Origin: Chamaea fasciata
Taxonomy: Eukaryota > Chordata > Aves > Passeriformes > Sylviidae
Assembly (NCBI GenBank): GCA_029207755.1
Contig: JARCOQ010000017.1
Span: 6,088,945 to 6,152,944, forward strand
Reading direction: 5' to 3'
Length of the DNA: 64,000 nucleotides
Shown in pieces: positions 11,425-25,300 of this stretch. Under the pieces are notes generated by a model that was not told the DNA's origin, searched no databases, and saw only the letters and a program-made list of their open reading frames with translations. The translations under genes were made by a program, and so were the position numbers. How positions within the stretch are numbered: the stretch's first letter is position 1; the number at the start of each line of letters is the position of its first letter.

Positions 11425-12997
11425 TACTGAACTCATCCCTGCTGACGCCACAGGGTGGAAGACCTGCCTGAATCAAGCCCAGATCAATGCAGGCTGGAGG
11501 AGTTTACTTTTCTGGACTTCGGATCCCATATAACCCTGGCTAACATGAAAAGATCGCACACAATCCAGTGCTTATGCCAGAGTTTGGCATCCTGTTTGTC
11601 AGCAGAGTTGCACAGAAGTTTCAAGGAAATCAAGAGCAGTTTGGTGTCATTGCAAAATGGCCAAAATAAAATTTTAGTTCAAGGAATTTGAAAAATGCTG
11701 ACTTTTTGGTGCTGTTTGGCACACACACCTCTGCAGCCAGAGCAGTCTCTGCGTTTCTGGAGGCAACAGTCAGAGTCCTGAAACCCACCTATAAAATGTT
11801 TGCTGTTTTTTATAAACAATGACCTCATTTTATTAGCTGGAAAAATAAAGCAAGTGTTTCCCATGGCTAAAGGCTTTGGTTACACTGCAGTTGTTCCATT
11901 CATCTTCAATCCAAAAAAAAACCCCAAACCCTCAGACAGAGAAGGATGGTTAACAACTCCCTGTTACAACTTGCATGTTTTTCCATTCATTCTTCCAGCA
12001 ATTTAGATCTGATTTAAGCAGATCATGCCTGGGTCACTCACGTGCATATTTATTTTTCCTTGAAATGGCTACAAAGCTGCTGTGTTTGAAGGGAAACAGG
12101 CATTTGCCAGGAGCCTCTACATACCTGTCCATCAAGGTGAATAGAAGTGAATTGTCACTGCAGGAGGCAGCGGGTGCAGGGCTGGTTCTGCCAGAAGCAG
12201 TGAGGCTGAAATGTGGAGCACAGGGATGACAAAAGGCCAGCAACGTTGAGTTTAAAACCTCGTTTGATGAGACTCGGAGGAGGGGGTGGCCCTGCTACCA
12301 TCAGGGTGGTTTTCTGCTGTCCTGGAGTTCCTGACCCAAACTGAGCAACACTGAAATCCAGCCTGGCAAACCAACTGTGGGTGCTGGAGGTCCATGGGCT
12401 GAGGCTGGGAGTCAGCTCTGGCCGTGCTGCAGAGGTGATTTCTCAGTCAAAATGATCCTCTGCCATGGTTTTAGTCTGTCCTGTCTGCTTTCAGTCCATT
12501 CAGGTGAACAAAGTAAAGCAAAACTATCCCAACAAGTCCTGGATATAACTTCTTGGGAATGAAATAAGAAATAAACCCCTTTTTTGTAAACTGTTCAAAT
12601 GCCAGCTCCACTGGGTCTGTGGATCCCTCCTGCTGCAAAATTGCTTTATCACAGCAACTGATGTCATTAAATGTGTGGTTTGAGGAGCCCGGCTGCCACA
12701 GAGTGCTGCTCTTTGTGCTTTTCCCCTTGTGATTGGTGTGTGCATCCCAAGGACATGAGAAAGGTGCTGTGTATCTGTAAAGATCATGGTCATGATAATC
12801 AGAATTAATTACTTCTGCACTGTATAAACCAGAAGTTATTCTGGAATCTATCTGTCCAGTCAGTTGCCAGTGTTGGTGATTTCCGTGGTCAGAGCAGAAC
12901 CCATCCCTGTGAGTTCCACTGCTGAGATTGTCCTGCCCAGACAGCAGTGCCCAGCCTCAGGCCCAAGCAGGAGGAGAGGCGTGTTCCCCACCTGGTT

Positions 12998-13003
12998 TAT
13001 AAA
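12998..13003 (+). promoter_or_regulatory. TATA-like motif upstream of COL20A1 start codon
   Basis: TATAAA about 230 bases before the ATG, in context ggtttataaacac. It could drive a TATA-type start with a 200-base unspliced leader. This alternative conflicts with the acceptor-like tttgtag at 13215-13221. Weak evidence. Confidence 0.25.
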
Positions 13004-13233
13004 CACAGTTTAGTCCAAGGCACTGATATTGGAGAGACCAAAAAGATAAAATAATGTGTAGGCATTACAGGAAAATCTGTGTTCTCCTCCACCCACCCTT
13101 TCAGTGCCATCAACGATGCCCAGATCTTGTGATACCTTAAGTGAGGACAGAAAAAAACCTGGATTTGGATGTGGTGAAATACAAATTTTACTTCTCCTTC
13201 TTGACATTTGCCCTTTTGTAGGTCCTGGTCACA

Positions 13234-13306
13234 ATGCTGATTCACACTTGGTTCTTTCTGGCCTGCCTGCCTGTGGTGAGCCATGTCTGGGGACGAGCGG
13301 GCCAAG
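13234..13306 (+). CDS. COL20A1: COL20A1 exon 1 (start codon, signal peptide)
   Basis: ATG in context cacaATG, then a hydrophobic leader [20 protein letters not shown] with a likely cleavage after GRA. The donor gtaagg splits a Gly codon. An acceptor-like tttgtag just upstream suggests that the exon starts at 13222 and that a 5' non-coding exon exists. Confidence 0.85.
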
Positions 13307-16300
13307 GTAAGGATCCTGCCTGTCCTCGTGGGGCCGGTCCCTGTGGTTTGTCTGTCCCCTGGAGAGCCCAGCCCTTCCCCTTGGCAGTGACACCACTCTG
13401 AGGGGCATTCCCAAAGCCAGGCAGGGTTCCAGGGGGCTGCTGTGCTCTGCTGTCTGCTGGTGAAGCTCCAAACAGCCTTTCCCAAGCATGGAGAGCAATG
13501 AGGGGTCAGGGGCCCATCTGGGGAGAGCCCCTCCATCCCTCCCCACCCTGCCAGGCCTGTCCTCGTCTCTGGCAGCAGTTCGGCCACTCCCTTGCATCAG
13601 GGATGCATTTCAGCCTGTGCAAGCAAGGAAAGGCTTATGTGATCTGTGGGAGCCTGAGAAACAGGAAGAAAAAGGGTGTTGCTTCTTTAGACGCTGCACC
13701 TTCCCGCTTTGGGTGTTTGTGGTGAGATGTGGTGCAACATCTGGGTGAGAAAGCACGAGGTGATTCCTCCTGTATCATCCTGTTCCCCGGAGTGACCAGA
13801 AGATGCCTACAGCACCTCAGCACAGCCTCTCTAGTGTGGAAGAACCACCTTAATGTCACGTTTGAACATTCCGTGGAAGAGCACAGAGGTTTCTAGAGAG
13901 GTGGTGGCACTGCAGGGCTTGGACAGATGTGTCTCCCTGCTGTGCATCTTCCAGACTTCTGCAGTTAAGCCTGGGCTTAACTCCCTGAGAGCTGGAGAGC
14001 AAGGTTACAGCATCAAACATGTACATCTAACACAGGGCAAGGAAACAGTGGAGCTTTCATGGCTCCGGCGATCATTTGCATCCAGCACATAATGGTGCTT
14101 TAGAGGATGATGTCCTTTCTGGTCTGTCTGGGGACATTCTTGCCTTTTTAGCTTCTGGACTCCTAGAGTGATGCCCAAGGAGCTGGACCACACTTGGCCA
14201 AAAGAGGACAGCTCCACGTCTAGTCTAACTATGAATTCCCCTCATTGTTCCACGATCTTTTACCACTTCTCTTAGGCATGATTTGGGGATTTGCTTTTTG
14301 CCCTTCACCCCTCTTTCCCCTGTTTTCTTTCTTCCTCTTCAGATTTGCCTGGGGTGAGATGTGAATCTGAGCTTTGTTTCCCCAAAATAGTTATCTGCTT
14401 GTTGGGCAGCCTGCAGGAAGTCTCTGCGAGGAAAGGTTAAGGCACAGATGTTGGGCTGAGACAAGCAGGAACCTCACTGCCAGCTCTCACTGCTTTCCTG
14501 GGTGGTGACATCGTGGCAGGGATGTCAGGAGGTGTCTGGGCATCATGCAAGACCAGATTAGGGAGTTGAGGAGCCCTGGGTGAGAGTTTGGCAACACTGA
14601 GGAGAAACTCCAGATCACTCTGAGATTTTTTTTTGTAGTAAAGGGAAAGAGAGTGTTAATAACTGCATATGAGGGGAGCACTTGGGTGCAGATGTTTATA
14701 GTGTGCTCACTCACTGCAAATTAGGGCATCCTGCTGGAAAGGCAGCTCTGGGCACAGTGTCAGAAGGAGGGGAGAGAAATCTGCTGAGTTGCCATCCTGC
14801 ATCCAGCCGAGTGAAAAAGTTTCATATGGTGACATTTGTGTGACAGGAATCATTGATTCAGGGAGTGACACATGAGCTCAGACATCTAGCTGGGGTTAAC
14901 AGATAGCTGTGAAATCTGGGGATGATAAAGGAATGTGTGCTTTCTTCTCTTTTACCTCCTTGTCTGTTACTATTTTTTCCCTCAGGATTTGTCATTTAGT
15001 TTGCAGCTCCCTGCAGCAAACTGATACAAGCTGGTGCCATGAGTTATGGTCCTGCCAGGAGCTGTTATTTACACTTTATCAGGTTTTCTTTTTTTTTCTT
15101 TTTTTTTACTTCTTTCTAAGCCCAGCTGGTCCTTGGAGCTGCCTGTGAGATGATCATTCTGCAGAAGTGTGGGATCCATCACCTGGGGAATTTCTGTTTT
15201 TCTCAGCAGCCCAAGCCTATTGAAGAACCTTGCTTGAACTCATTTATCCATTTGCTGCCCTCCTATTTCACATGTTTGCACTGAACACACTTGCTGTAAA
15301 AAACCATTCAGCATGAAAACTCCTGGGAGAGCCCTTCAAGACATGAAGGGTTCACGGAAAGCCCCCAACTCTGGGGAGGCTTTACCTTTCTGCAGGGGCA
15401 TAAAATGAGCACCTGAGAAACTCCTCTTTGCACGGGAGGCTCCAGGCCTGCAGAGCTGCAAGGGGACTGCAGGAGCTGCCAGGCAGCCCCAGGGGATGCT
15501 GAGGACTTGCCCGGGGTGGGGAAGGTTCCCTTTGTACCACAACTACTCCCATGTCCACAGAGGAGACAGCACATGTGGGTTTGGTGGCAGGAACTGCACC
15601 CATGGACACGTCTCCTCCTCCCCAGGGTCAGGCCGGCTGAAACTCACTGTCCTTTCAGAAGACAGGCTCCAGATGAAGTGGAAAGAGACTGAAGGGAACA
15701 TCAGTGGCTACAAAGTTCGGGTAAAGCCCATGGCAGGTACGTGCTGACACCCTGGACAGGAGGCCCAGCAGAGATTCGTGTGTGAGAGGGACTGAGCTCC
15801 ATGTTCCATCTGGAGCACAACAGGACCCCATTACGAGCATTATTTGACTTTAGGGAATAGAGACAAGGCAGAGGGAATTATCCACAGCCTGTTGTGGTTC
15901 CAAGGGTTGGTTTCATTGAGCTGCACGTTCAGCACTGACAAGGAGCCTCTCTGGCCACCGCGGGAGCAGTCTGCAGTGCCACCCAATGCAGGCACAGTCC
16001 CTTTATCACAGGAAAGAGAAGAAATTCAGCTCTCTTCATCCTAGGGGAAAGGTTTAGCCAGAAACGCTGTTCTTTGGGACTTCGTGAGACAGAAATGAAA
16101 AAGGTTCATTGCCTGGCTCTTCTGTGGGAGCTCCCAGCTCTCTCACCACCTGCAGGGCCATGGAATGGGAAGGCTTTGACCCTGTTTGTGAAGGCAGGCT
16201 CATCCCTCTACCTCCCTACCCCTACTCGCTGATTTCAGAAGTTGAACCTGGTGGTGTTGGAAGGACACGATGTCCCTCAGTCGTGGCTGGCATTCGGCTC

Positions 16301-19300
16301 CAGGGCACTGCCGCTTTCCCAGAGAGCCGGAAAAGGGATCTGCCGGGCGGGAGGGGGGGCGGCAGCTCCTGTGATCATCCACCCGTTTTTAGCTCAGCCC
16401 CCACCTGTTTCCCAGGCTGCAGCAGGAGGTTTCTCATTCCTTCCCTGCCCTGCTCTTCCCCAGAGCCTCAGCGCAGCAGAGATCCATGAGCATCCCGGGA
16501 ATGCGGGGAATCCCCACCGGCGCTCCCAGCACATGCCTGAGGCTTTCCCTCTTAGCCTGGGGAGCTTCCAGCCCTAGGCAGGAGCGCAGGGACGGCTGGG
16601 TCACAAACACATCCTTCTCCATAATTTAAAGCTCGCAGACCTTTCGCAGTCAGAGGGGTTCGGGGAGCTGCTGTGCCTCTCTGGTTTGTGCAGCACGGAG
16701 CCCATGGGGCAGCGATCGCTGCCTTGCTCCCTCTGCTCACTGCCCTGACAGCACAGAAACGCCCCAGTTCTTGGCTGGTCAAGGCATCCCAGCCCCAGGA
16801 CAGGGTTCAACAGCTTGGGACATGCCTGTGGAAGGGTCTGGAGGCAGTGCCAGCCCCCGAAATGAGCTGAGCCCTGCAGGCAGCAGCTGTCCTTGGGGAC
16901 GGATGGGGCAGGGACAGCACAGCTGGGTAAGTCCAAGTACCAGCGGTGACCTCCAGAGACACCGAGTCCCTTCCTCATTTTGTTACATATGACCTCAATC
17001 CGTTGGGTGTTTTCATAAGCAGTTGCCAGTCCTTACACTCTGAACACCAGCTTTTCCCACTACAACTCCTTGGGAAGTTGGTGAGGATTGCACTAATAGT
17101 AGGTGGGAATTTTCTAATTTGGGCACTCCTCAAAATTTAAAGAATAAATAGGAGCTGACTCCGGTCCCTAGGCAGACATTCCCTGCATTTCAGTGCTGCT
17201 TTTGCTACTGTCAGCTTAAATTTAAGCTCTGACAGCCTCTGAACTGTGGCTTCATCCCACCTCAGGGGACTCGGAGCAAGAAGTCATGCTGAAAACCAAG
17301 ACTCCCAAAGCCACAGTGGGAGGGCTGAGCCCCACCAAGGAATACACCCTGCAGGTCTACGTGCTCAATGGCTCCCAGGAAGCCCTGTTTGCCAAGAGGA
17401 AATTTGTGAGTAAGTGGAGAGGGCTAAATTTTACCTCTCAGAGCTCCTGAGGCTCTTGGGGATGTGGCTGCTCAGAGTCCATCCTGCGGCACATGCCCTG
17501 CAGACTGTTTGGCAATCACAGAGCCTGGTACTCTTTTGGTTGGAAGGCGAGAAAGGGAGATGGGGAAGACCCAGGGGATGAGGGGGGGACTGTGGCTCAC
17601 AGGCCTCTCTAGAGTGGCAATATCACTGTTTTTTGTCTTCCTACAGTAGAGGAACTCAAAAATGCATCCCAGACTAGAAACAACCGAAGGAATGCAGGAA
17701 CTGCGTCAGGAAAGAATCTCACCTCCTCGGAGAGCTCAGCAGCTGAGCACAGTGGGGTGGCAGAGGCCCCCCCTCCACCCCTGAACACTGCCTTGACACA
17801 GGCAGGTGGGTGCTCTCACCATCCTGGAGTCACACAGGATTGATTTTGAGCCCCAATCTGAGCCATGCTACCATGGCTGGAGCATTCCAGCCTCCTGGGA
17901 ATTCCATGTCCTTAAAACCATTGCCATTTTCTCCCTGCAATCTCCCTTCATCAGAGATATTCTTTCAGTGAGTCTTGCTAGCCTGGTCTCATCCTTTGCA
18001 TGCAAATCTTAGCTACAGAAACACAGTAAACCACCTAAAAATATTTGCCCCTCATTCCAGCCAAGCTGAAAACACACATCCAGGTGTCCAAATTCAGCAG
18101 ATGCAAACTTATCCTTCAACTGAATGTGGATCCTTTGAGAACAAGCTGCTCCCTGAGCACTGGGCTGATGGTGCTTTTTTCCCTAAGCTCTGTGGCCCAG
18201 GGTTGGCTGCAGGTGCTTTACAAGGATTTCCTCAACCTCTCTGGCTGGACACTGTATGTAACTCTAGAGTCTCATGTTTCCATGAGCTCAAAGGGAAATT
18301 ACACCTGCTGATGGAAGAAAGATCCATCAGAGCCATTATCCAAAAAGTCTTGCACTAGCTCAGGGTGTTTGCAAGTCACAGATTACCGAACTCTGGAGAG
18401 CAACTTGGTAGGAGGTGCCATGGGATGTTTTCCTTAAATTGTATTTTATAAACATTCATTGTTTGTTGTCATCAAAGATGATTGGAAGGATCTGATGGTA
18501 CCAACTTGCTGATGGTACCAATTTTTAACATTAGCTCCTGAGCATACATGCAGCCCTCTCAGAGAGGTATGAATGAAGGTGATGTCAGTCCATCCACCTA
18601 TTTCCATAAACCTGTAGGAATTATAAGACTGTAGGAATTTTACCCTCTCTGGGCCCCCTACACCTGTGCCAAATGTGGCTTGAATCAGCTGAGGAGTGGG
18701 GTTGCATGGGGATTACACAGGTAGGGACAATGGGATTCTTCTCTTTGGAGCACAGCAAAGGACAGAGCTGAAAAGAAAAGGCAGAAGGGGATTCAGCCCA
18801 AGAGCTCAGGAGAAATGACAAGAAACCAGCCCAGTGTGGAGACCAGTGTGACAGAAACAACATCAACAACCCCAAAATCATCCCCACGCACTCCTGCAAA
18901 CGCAGAGCGAGAGTCTCCAGGAAAAGAAAAAACCCCAAAGGATTCACTGAGACGAGGTGAGAGTGGGTTCAAACATGTCTTGCTCCTTCTTCCCTGCTGT
19001 TTTCCCTAACACTCATTGAATCCAAGATTTCCAGCCCACCCTCTGCCCCCCCTCAGAGTACAGTGCTGCTGGTTGTGCTTCCAATCACTAGGTCATGCTT
19101 TGGGAGCTGTCAGAGCTCACTGGAGAAATCTGGAGTTCTGTAGAACATGAATTCTCAGGAAAGCTGGAGTTAGGCCAAAAATTCCTTCCAGATGATTTAA
19201 TTTATTGATTTTAATTGATTTGGCACCATTCTCTCTTCATGTTGTCATTTCCCCCCGCTCCTGGCAGACTGATATAAGCATTCGTGTTCTTCAGCAGAGC

Positions 19301-22300
19301 ACCCCCAACCATGGACCTTTCCAAGGTCTTTCCTTTTCAAACACCCCTGGTGTTTGTTACCTGGCCTGCTGCTCCTCCTGGGCTTGTTCTTCGTGTTTCA
19401 CAGATAACTGATCCATGAGGATCCCTCAGATTCAGTTGAGATTGTGATGTCTCCCAGCTCTGCTGAAATGGTGGGAACGGGATGGGCCAGAGCATCACCT
19501 TTGGCCCAGCAGAAATCCATGTGTGTGATAGGAGACCTACCTCCTTGGAGCCTGATAAAACTTAATGGCATCATCTGTTTCCCCTCCACCAAAGATGGAA
19601 AACTTCCCATCTGACAAGTATTCAAGGAAGATGCATTCAATTAGCACCAGACCTTATCTTATCCTCTGTTGAGCTGAAGGCCTGGGGTGGGGAGGAAGGC
19701 AGAGCTGGAGTATCCACGGTGCCAGCAGGTTTTTACACAGAGATTGGATTTAATATAAAGCCATGAAATAATTGTAGCCCACAGGGGATCTTGTGATGGA
19801 ATGGAATTAAGCAATCACCTGCAATTCTTGGAGACTTAGGCCAGATAAAAGGAAGCACTGGGCTGGGGCAGAGATGGAATGGAGCTGACAGCTTGCAGAG
19901 AGCAGTGCTTGGGTTAGCACACACTTCCTGACAGCTTTAACCCCTTCTTGGCAGAGGTGCAGCTGCACACCATTCCATTTTGAGGTGCTGAGATGGGTTA
20001 CCCTTGGCTCCGTGGTTTTCACAGGATGCTGGCATGTGCCAGACTGGCAGATGGTCCATTCCACCATCCAGACAAGGCCTTGCACAGCAGATTTGCTTTT
20101 TATCTTAAAACTGAAGCAGGTTTTCCTCCTCACAATTGTTTCTCTCAGTATCAAACCTTTTCCCTCCAGGCTCACAGTTCCAGTGTGACACACCTGCAGT
20201 GATTGACATCGTCCTGCTTGTGGATGGGTCCTGGAGCATCGGGCGAAACAATTTCAAGCTCATTAAGGAGTTCCTGAGCAACTTGATTTCCCCATTCAGT
20301 ATTGCAGAAGACAAGATAAGAGTGGGTAGGAGAATGCTCCTATTTCCTGACCTTGGGATGTTGATGTTTGAAGGGGCCTTGGTCTCTGGTCCCTGTGGTT
20401 ATGTGCTCCTCCTGGGAGCTGTTTTTTCTTTAGGATGGGTCCTAGAGTTGCTCTTGGAAGCTTTTCTCATTTGGCAGCAAGCTCTGGCCTCTAGTGGCTG
20501 TGAAAAATATCTGCACAGTGAATAGAAGTGCTCTCTTTGGGCAGCCCTAGGTCAGGTGGTGATGCTGAGATGCTTCTGGGATTTGCTGCCATCTCTGACC
20601 AGGCGCTCAGCCACCAATGCACTGGGTGCAGTGGCAATGCCACACTGGGGCTGCTGTGAGCTCAGCAGGGAATGGGGCTGCTTCCAGCTCTGAGTGAAGC
20701 TGACAGCCAGGCTGTACATGAAATAGGATGGTGTAAGTCCTTCTCAGCCCTTGCAGATGATTGTTTGACCTGGATTAACCTTGACACCTGGTCAAGTGCC
20801 TCTGATCATCATGACAGAGGTGTGTACCCCTGTACCCCGTGGGGTCTGAGGCATCACTTTGCTGAAACAGGGCAGGGCCATAGAATCACAGAATTGTGGA
20901 ATATCCTGATTTGCGATGGACCCACAAGGATCATCAAGTCCAAGTCCTGGCCCTGCACAGAACACCCCGAGGATCCCACCCTGTGCCTGACAGCATTGTC
21001 CAAACATTCCTTGAGCTCTGTGAGGCCTGGGACTGTGACCACTGCCCTGGGGAACGTGTTCAGTGCCCCACCACCCTCTGGGGGAAGAACCTTTTCCCAA
21101 TATCCAGCCTAAATCTTCCCTGCCTCAACTTCATGCTTTTTTCTCAGAGCCATGCAGAGAAGTGGAGTTAGAAGCCCCACCTGCTCTTCCCCAGTCTTTG
21201 TCATTATTTTGTGTCATCTTCCCAGACACCAGCTCCCAGGGTGGGTCTCCTGCAGCTCACCTGGGCTGGCTGGATGCCCACAGCTCCTGTCTCCCCCAGG
21301 GCTGTCCCAGTACAGCAGTGACCCTCGCACAGAGTGGGATCTGAGCTCTTACTCCACGAGGGAACAGGTGCTGGAGGCCGTGAGGAGTTTGCGGTACAAG
21401 GGTGGCAACACCTTCACAGGTAACTCCACCTTGCAGGGCTCCAAACAGCCGGGACAGCCACGGTGGGGGAAGCTGTTCCTATGGATGGTGGGCTCTGTGG
21501 GGACTGTGGCCATTGGGGAGCAGAGAAAACCGTAAATGCATGGGGGGATTTGTTTTGGAAGCCTGTGGCACAACCTCCATCTCTGCCCCTCCCCAGGTCT
21601 AGCACTGACCCACGTCCTGGAGCAGAATCTGAAGCCAGATGCTGGTGCCCGGCTGGAGGCTGAGAAGTTGGTGATCCTCCTGACTGATGGGAAATCCCAG
21701 GATGATGCCAACCTGGCTGCTCAGACCTTGAAAAACCTGGGCATAGAGATATTTGCCATCGGTAAGATCACAGCCATTGAGAAGCTGTAGGACACAGCCA
21801 ACCTATTTTAGGTCATCTTCAAACTGAAGGTTATGTTCCCTCAGCTTTGACAGAAGCATCCTGAGGCTGTAAAACTGAAGTAGTGGGTGGCACCTCATTA
21901 CTTGGTGGCTCAGATGAAAATTAACTCATTGTTCAGCCCAGGCAGTGCCTTCAAAGGATTTTTTTTTTTTTTTGGAGAACGTATTTACATGAGAGATTTC
22001 ACACCTCCCATCTAAAGACCTTGGGGAGCTTCAGGGACCAGTGCCATGAAAATATTCTCAGCTGGGGAGTTAGGCAGGAGAACATTGTATTGGGGATGGC
22101 AGGAGACCTCCTGTATAATTACTGCCTCTCACATGTTCTCATTCCTCTGAATAACAGCATTATCTGCTTTTCACTGTCTGGCAGCCACACCAAGACACAG
22201 AATGGCCTTGAGCAGCTCTGGCCTTGAGGACTACACGAGGTCTGCTGGAGACTGATACATGAGCCATAAAATTACATAAAAATTCCCCTAAAATCACAAT

Positions 22301-25300
22301 CTCCAAAAGTTTAAGTGCTAATTTATGTTGGGAACATGCAAGTGAGGGTTTATTGCATAGGGTTATGCAGGTAAGTGGCTTTTATGGGGGGAGGAGAGCT
22401 GCTGAACCTTCTTGGGCAGTGTTAGGGAACCTTGAACATAGCTTTGGGAAACAAAATGAGTTGTACTGTGGAGCTTGGTCATCAGAGAGTTAATGAGGAT
22501 GGGAAGCTGAAGGATGGGGATGGAGAATGCTGTGTGATGGAGAAGTTCTGTTATATAAACGGGCTGCTTTTTGCTCATCCCTGACTCTGTTGAAATGCAA
22601 TGTGATGTTCTGATGCACAACAGGCTCTCTGTGGGGAGCGCTGGCACCTCATAAATATAAAATGGTTGTTTGTTCATTCAGTCCCTCATCTCTTTATGCC
22701 AACTGCCTCTCGGGCTGAAAAATATCTACCTTTCTGATAGCAAAGCCTGCAGGTGGTGAGGAGGCAGGAAAAGAGAAGGAAGATTCACCAGGCCACTAAA
22801 GGCCTCCTGAGCTGGAAGATCAGCCCAGGCTGGGCTGAGGTGGCTGCTGCAGGAGAGCCCAGGGCACTGAGGCTCCACTCTGGTAGTGGAGTGATGGGGA
22901 GGCAGTGCTGGGAGGGCAGGGTGGTGCTGAGCCCACCCCTGGGAGTCCCTCTGCTCGTCTCTGGGAGTTTCTGAGCCTGGTTCTCTGCTGGCAGGCGTGA
23001 AGAACGCGGACGAGGCGGAGCTGAGGCAGGTGGCCTCGGAGCCGCTGGAGCTCACCGTGTACAACGTGCTGGACTTCCCCCTGCTCAGCTCCCTGGTGGG
23101 CAAACTCACACGGGTCCTGTGCACCAGGATCAAGGAGAGGAGCCATAAGGAAACCACAGGTGAAGTGGGAACTCCGCGGTGAGGGCTGAGCTTCCTGCTG
23201 CTTGCCATCCCCCTTCCTCTTGGAGGGTAAAATCACCTAATGACAGCGATTACCATTACAGGGAAAAGCTTTCCCTCTTCCTTCATCATATGGTGTGATA
23301 AATGTGTTGTAACCATCTCCTTTTCTCCTTCCAAAAAGAGGCAGAAAAAGCAGAAGAACTAAGATGAAAATATACTAGGGAAAGTGTATGGAGTAAATGT
23401 GGAGGTAGGATGAGAAGATGATGAAACACCTAAACACATTTTTTCCCTCTGCTAAACTTTGCATTGTTGGATCTCCAAGGAATTTTCGAGTTCAAATCAA
23501 GCAGCCATTTCTTTCCTTTGCTTGGGAACAGCTTGCATGATGAAGACCATGAAGAACCACTCCAGATGTTAGCTTAGACCCTCAGGAGAAATATCATGTA
23601 CATATTTACACCTCTTTTTGCTCTAAGATTGACCTAAGCAGAATGGGAACATCTAAACTTTAAACATAGTTTCATTTTAATGCTCTGGACATTCATATAA
23701 ATAAATTCATTTATTCTTATTGATTTGTATTTGACTTAATTAGACATTTTACAAAGGTGAAGGTTAGGCCGAAGAAAAATGAGCTTCTCCAAAAAGAAAC
23801 CAAAGTAAATTTTGCTTGTTAGTTTTGGCAATTTTTTTGTGATTAAGGAACGCAGACTTGTGTTGAAGAGTTATTTGCAGCACCCAGCAAAATACACAGC
23901 CTGCTCTTTATAGAGTATTTATGTTCTCTGTACATTCAGTTTTAAAATATTTATTTCAGAGCAGTCTGGAACAGTTTCTGTACTCTACAGGGAGGGAGGC
24001 TGCAACTTGATTTGAAAAATGTCACTCATATTTATGAGCTGGAAAGTACGTTTGGCATGAGAAGTGTGAATATAAGAAAATAACGGCGTTTTTAATTCCT
24101 AGGCAGCGCTGTGAAAGACACCCCCGTGAACACGGGTCCCCAGCTCAGCCCAACTGACCTGAAAATATCAGCTGTGACCTCCAAGAGCATGCACTTGGCC
24201 TGGAGCCCTCCTCTGAGACCACCGAAGAAATACCGGGTTGTGTATTATCCATCCAAGGGTGGGACTCCCAAAGAGGTGAGAAACCTTTCCTGGGACACCT
24301 GAGACTGCCACAGCTTCCAGAGGGTGGCTGGGAATTTAAGTGGGCTTGGGTAGACAAAAAAAGGGTGGTAGTGAGACATCAATTAAGCCAGAGATGAAAT
24401 TAAATGCACATTGAGCGTAAATGTGATGAGGTAACAGAACGACAAGACAGAAGATGTTGATTTTTCTCTTAGCCAGTGTTATCCCCTCCCTAAATCAGGT
24501 GTTTTGACTCAAAGAGGACACTCAGGTACAGAGAGCTGTCCAAGGATGCTCATCTGTGATGGATATGATTTAAAAAAGGAAATCCCAATTGTGGATGAAT
24601 TTCCATTGATTTCAGTGAGAGCATGACTAGCATCTTGTGCTCAGTGTTTGCACAAATCCCAGGCTTAGAGGACAGGAATCCTTTCTGCCTCTCACCTCTC
24701 TGTTTTGGAGAGATTTTAGCTAGCACAAAGCACAGGGGGCAACTGCACTCCATGTTTCTGGGCACAGATCTGCCACGGAGAAACCACACTGGCCAGGGAT
24801 GGCAGGTTCAGCCATTCCATTGCTGAAGAGCAGGGATGCTTTAAATTTTAGCTTTCATGTTTTTCAGATTCTGTGCTGCCCAGGGGTGCAGTTCTGAGCC
24901 TCACATTCAGTGTCAGTCAGCTCTCCTCACAGAGTAGGTAGACAAAACAAATTCTTTTCCTGCTGAAGATCAAGAACAACTTTCAGGCCCAAAAGCACAA
25001 ACAACGGTGGACTGAAGGGAGGAACAAGAAGGATGAGACCTCACAACCTGAAGCTGTAATTGGACAATTAAACCCCAATATGCAAATGGACCAAAACTTA
25101 TAAAAGTGTAAGACTTCATGACTGGTCAGCCGATTTTTGTGACCATTCTTAGTCCACCTTGGGTGTAGCCCTGGTCAGGCCCTGTCCTGCCTGGGGTGTA
25201 TCCTAAAGGCTTTTCAATAAATATCTGCTTTATTCTCTAGCTCTGTCCAGTCCATGTTTCAGGTCAGCCTTCCCAAGGCGTCAGCAGCAGCACCTCCTTG

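Larger units (their letters stand above)
9861..13221. other. Intergenic region or 5' intron of COL20A1
   Basis: It contains the CR1 at 11225-11424. No coding exon was found. If COL20A1 starts at the CpG-rich patch, this stretch is its first intron; otherwise it is intergenic. Confidence 0.5.

Noticed and set aside
17975..18358. 127-codon open frame in intron 4, with a possible acceptor near 18060
   Set aside because: No conserved peptide, no good paired donor in phase, and exons 4 and 5 already join in frame.
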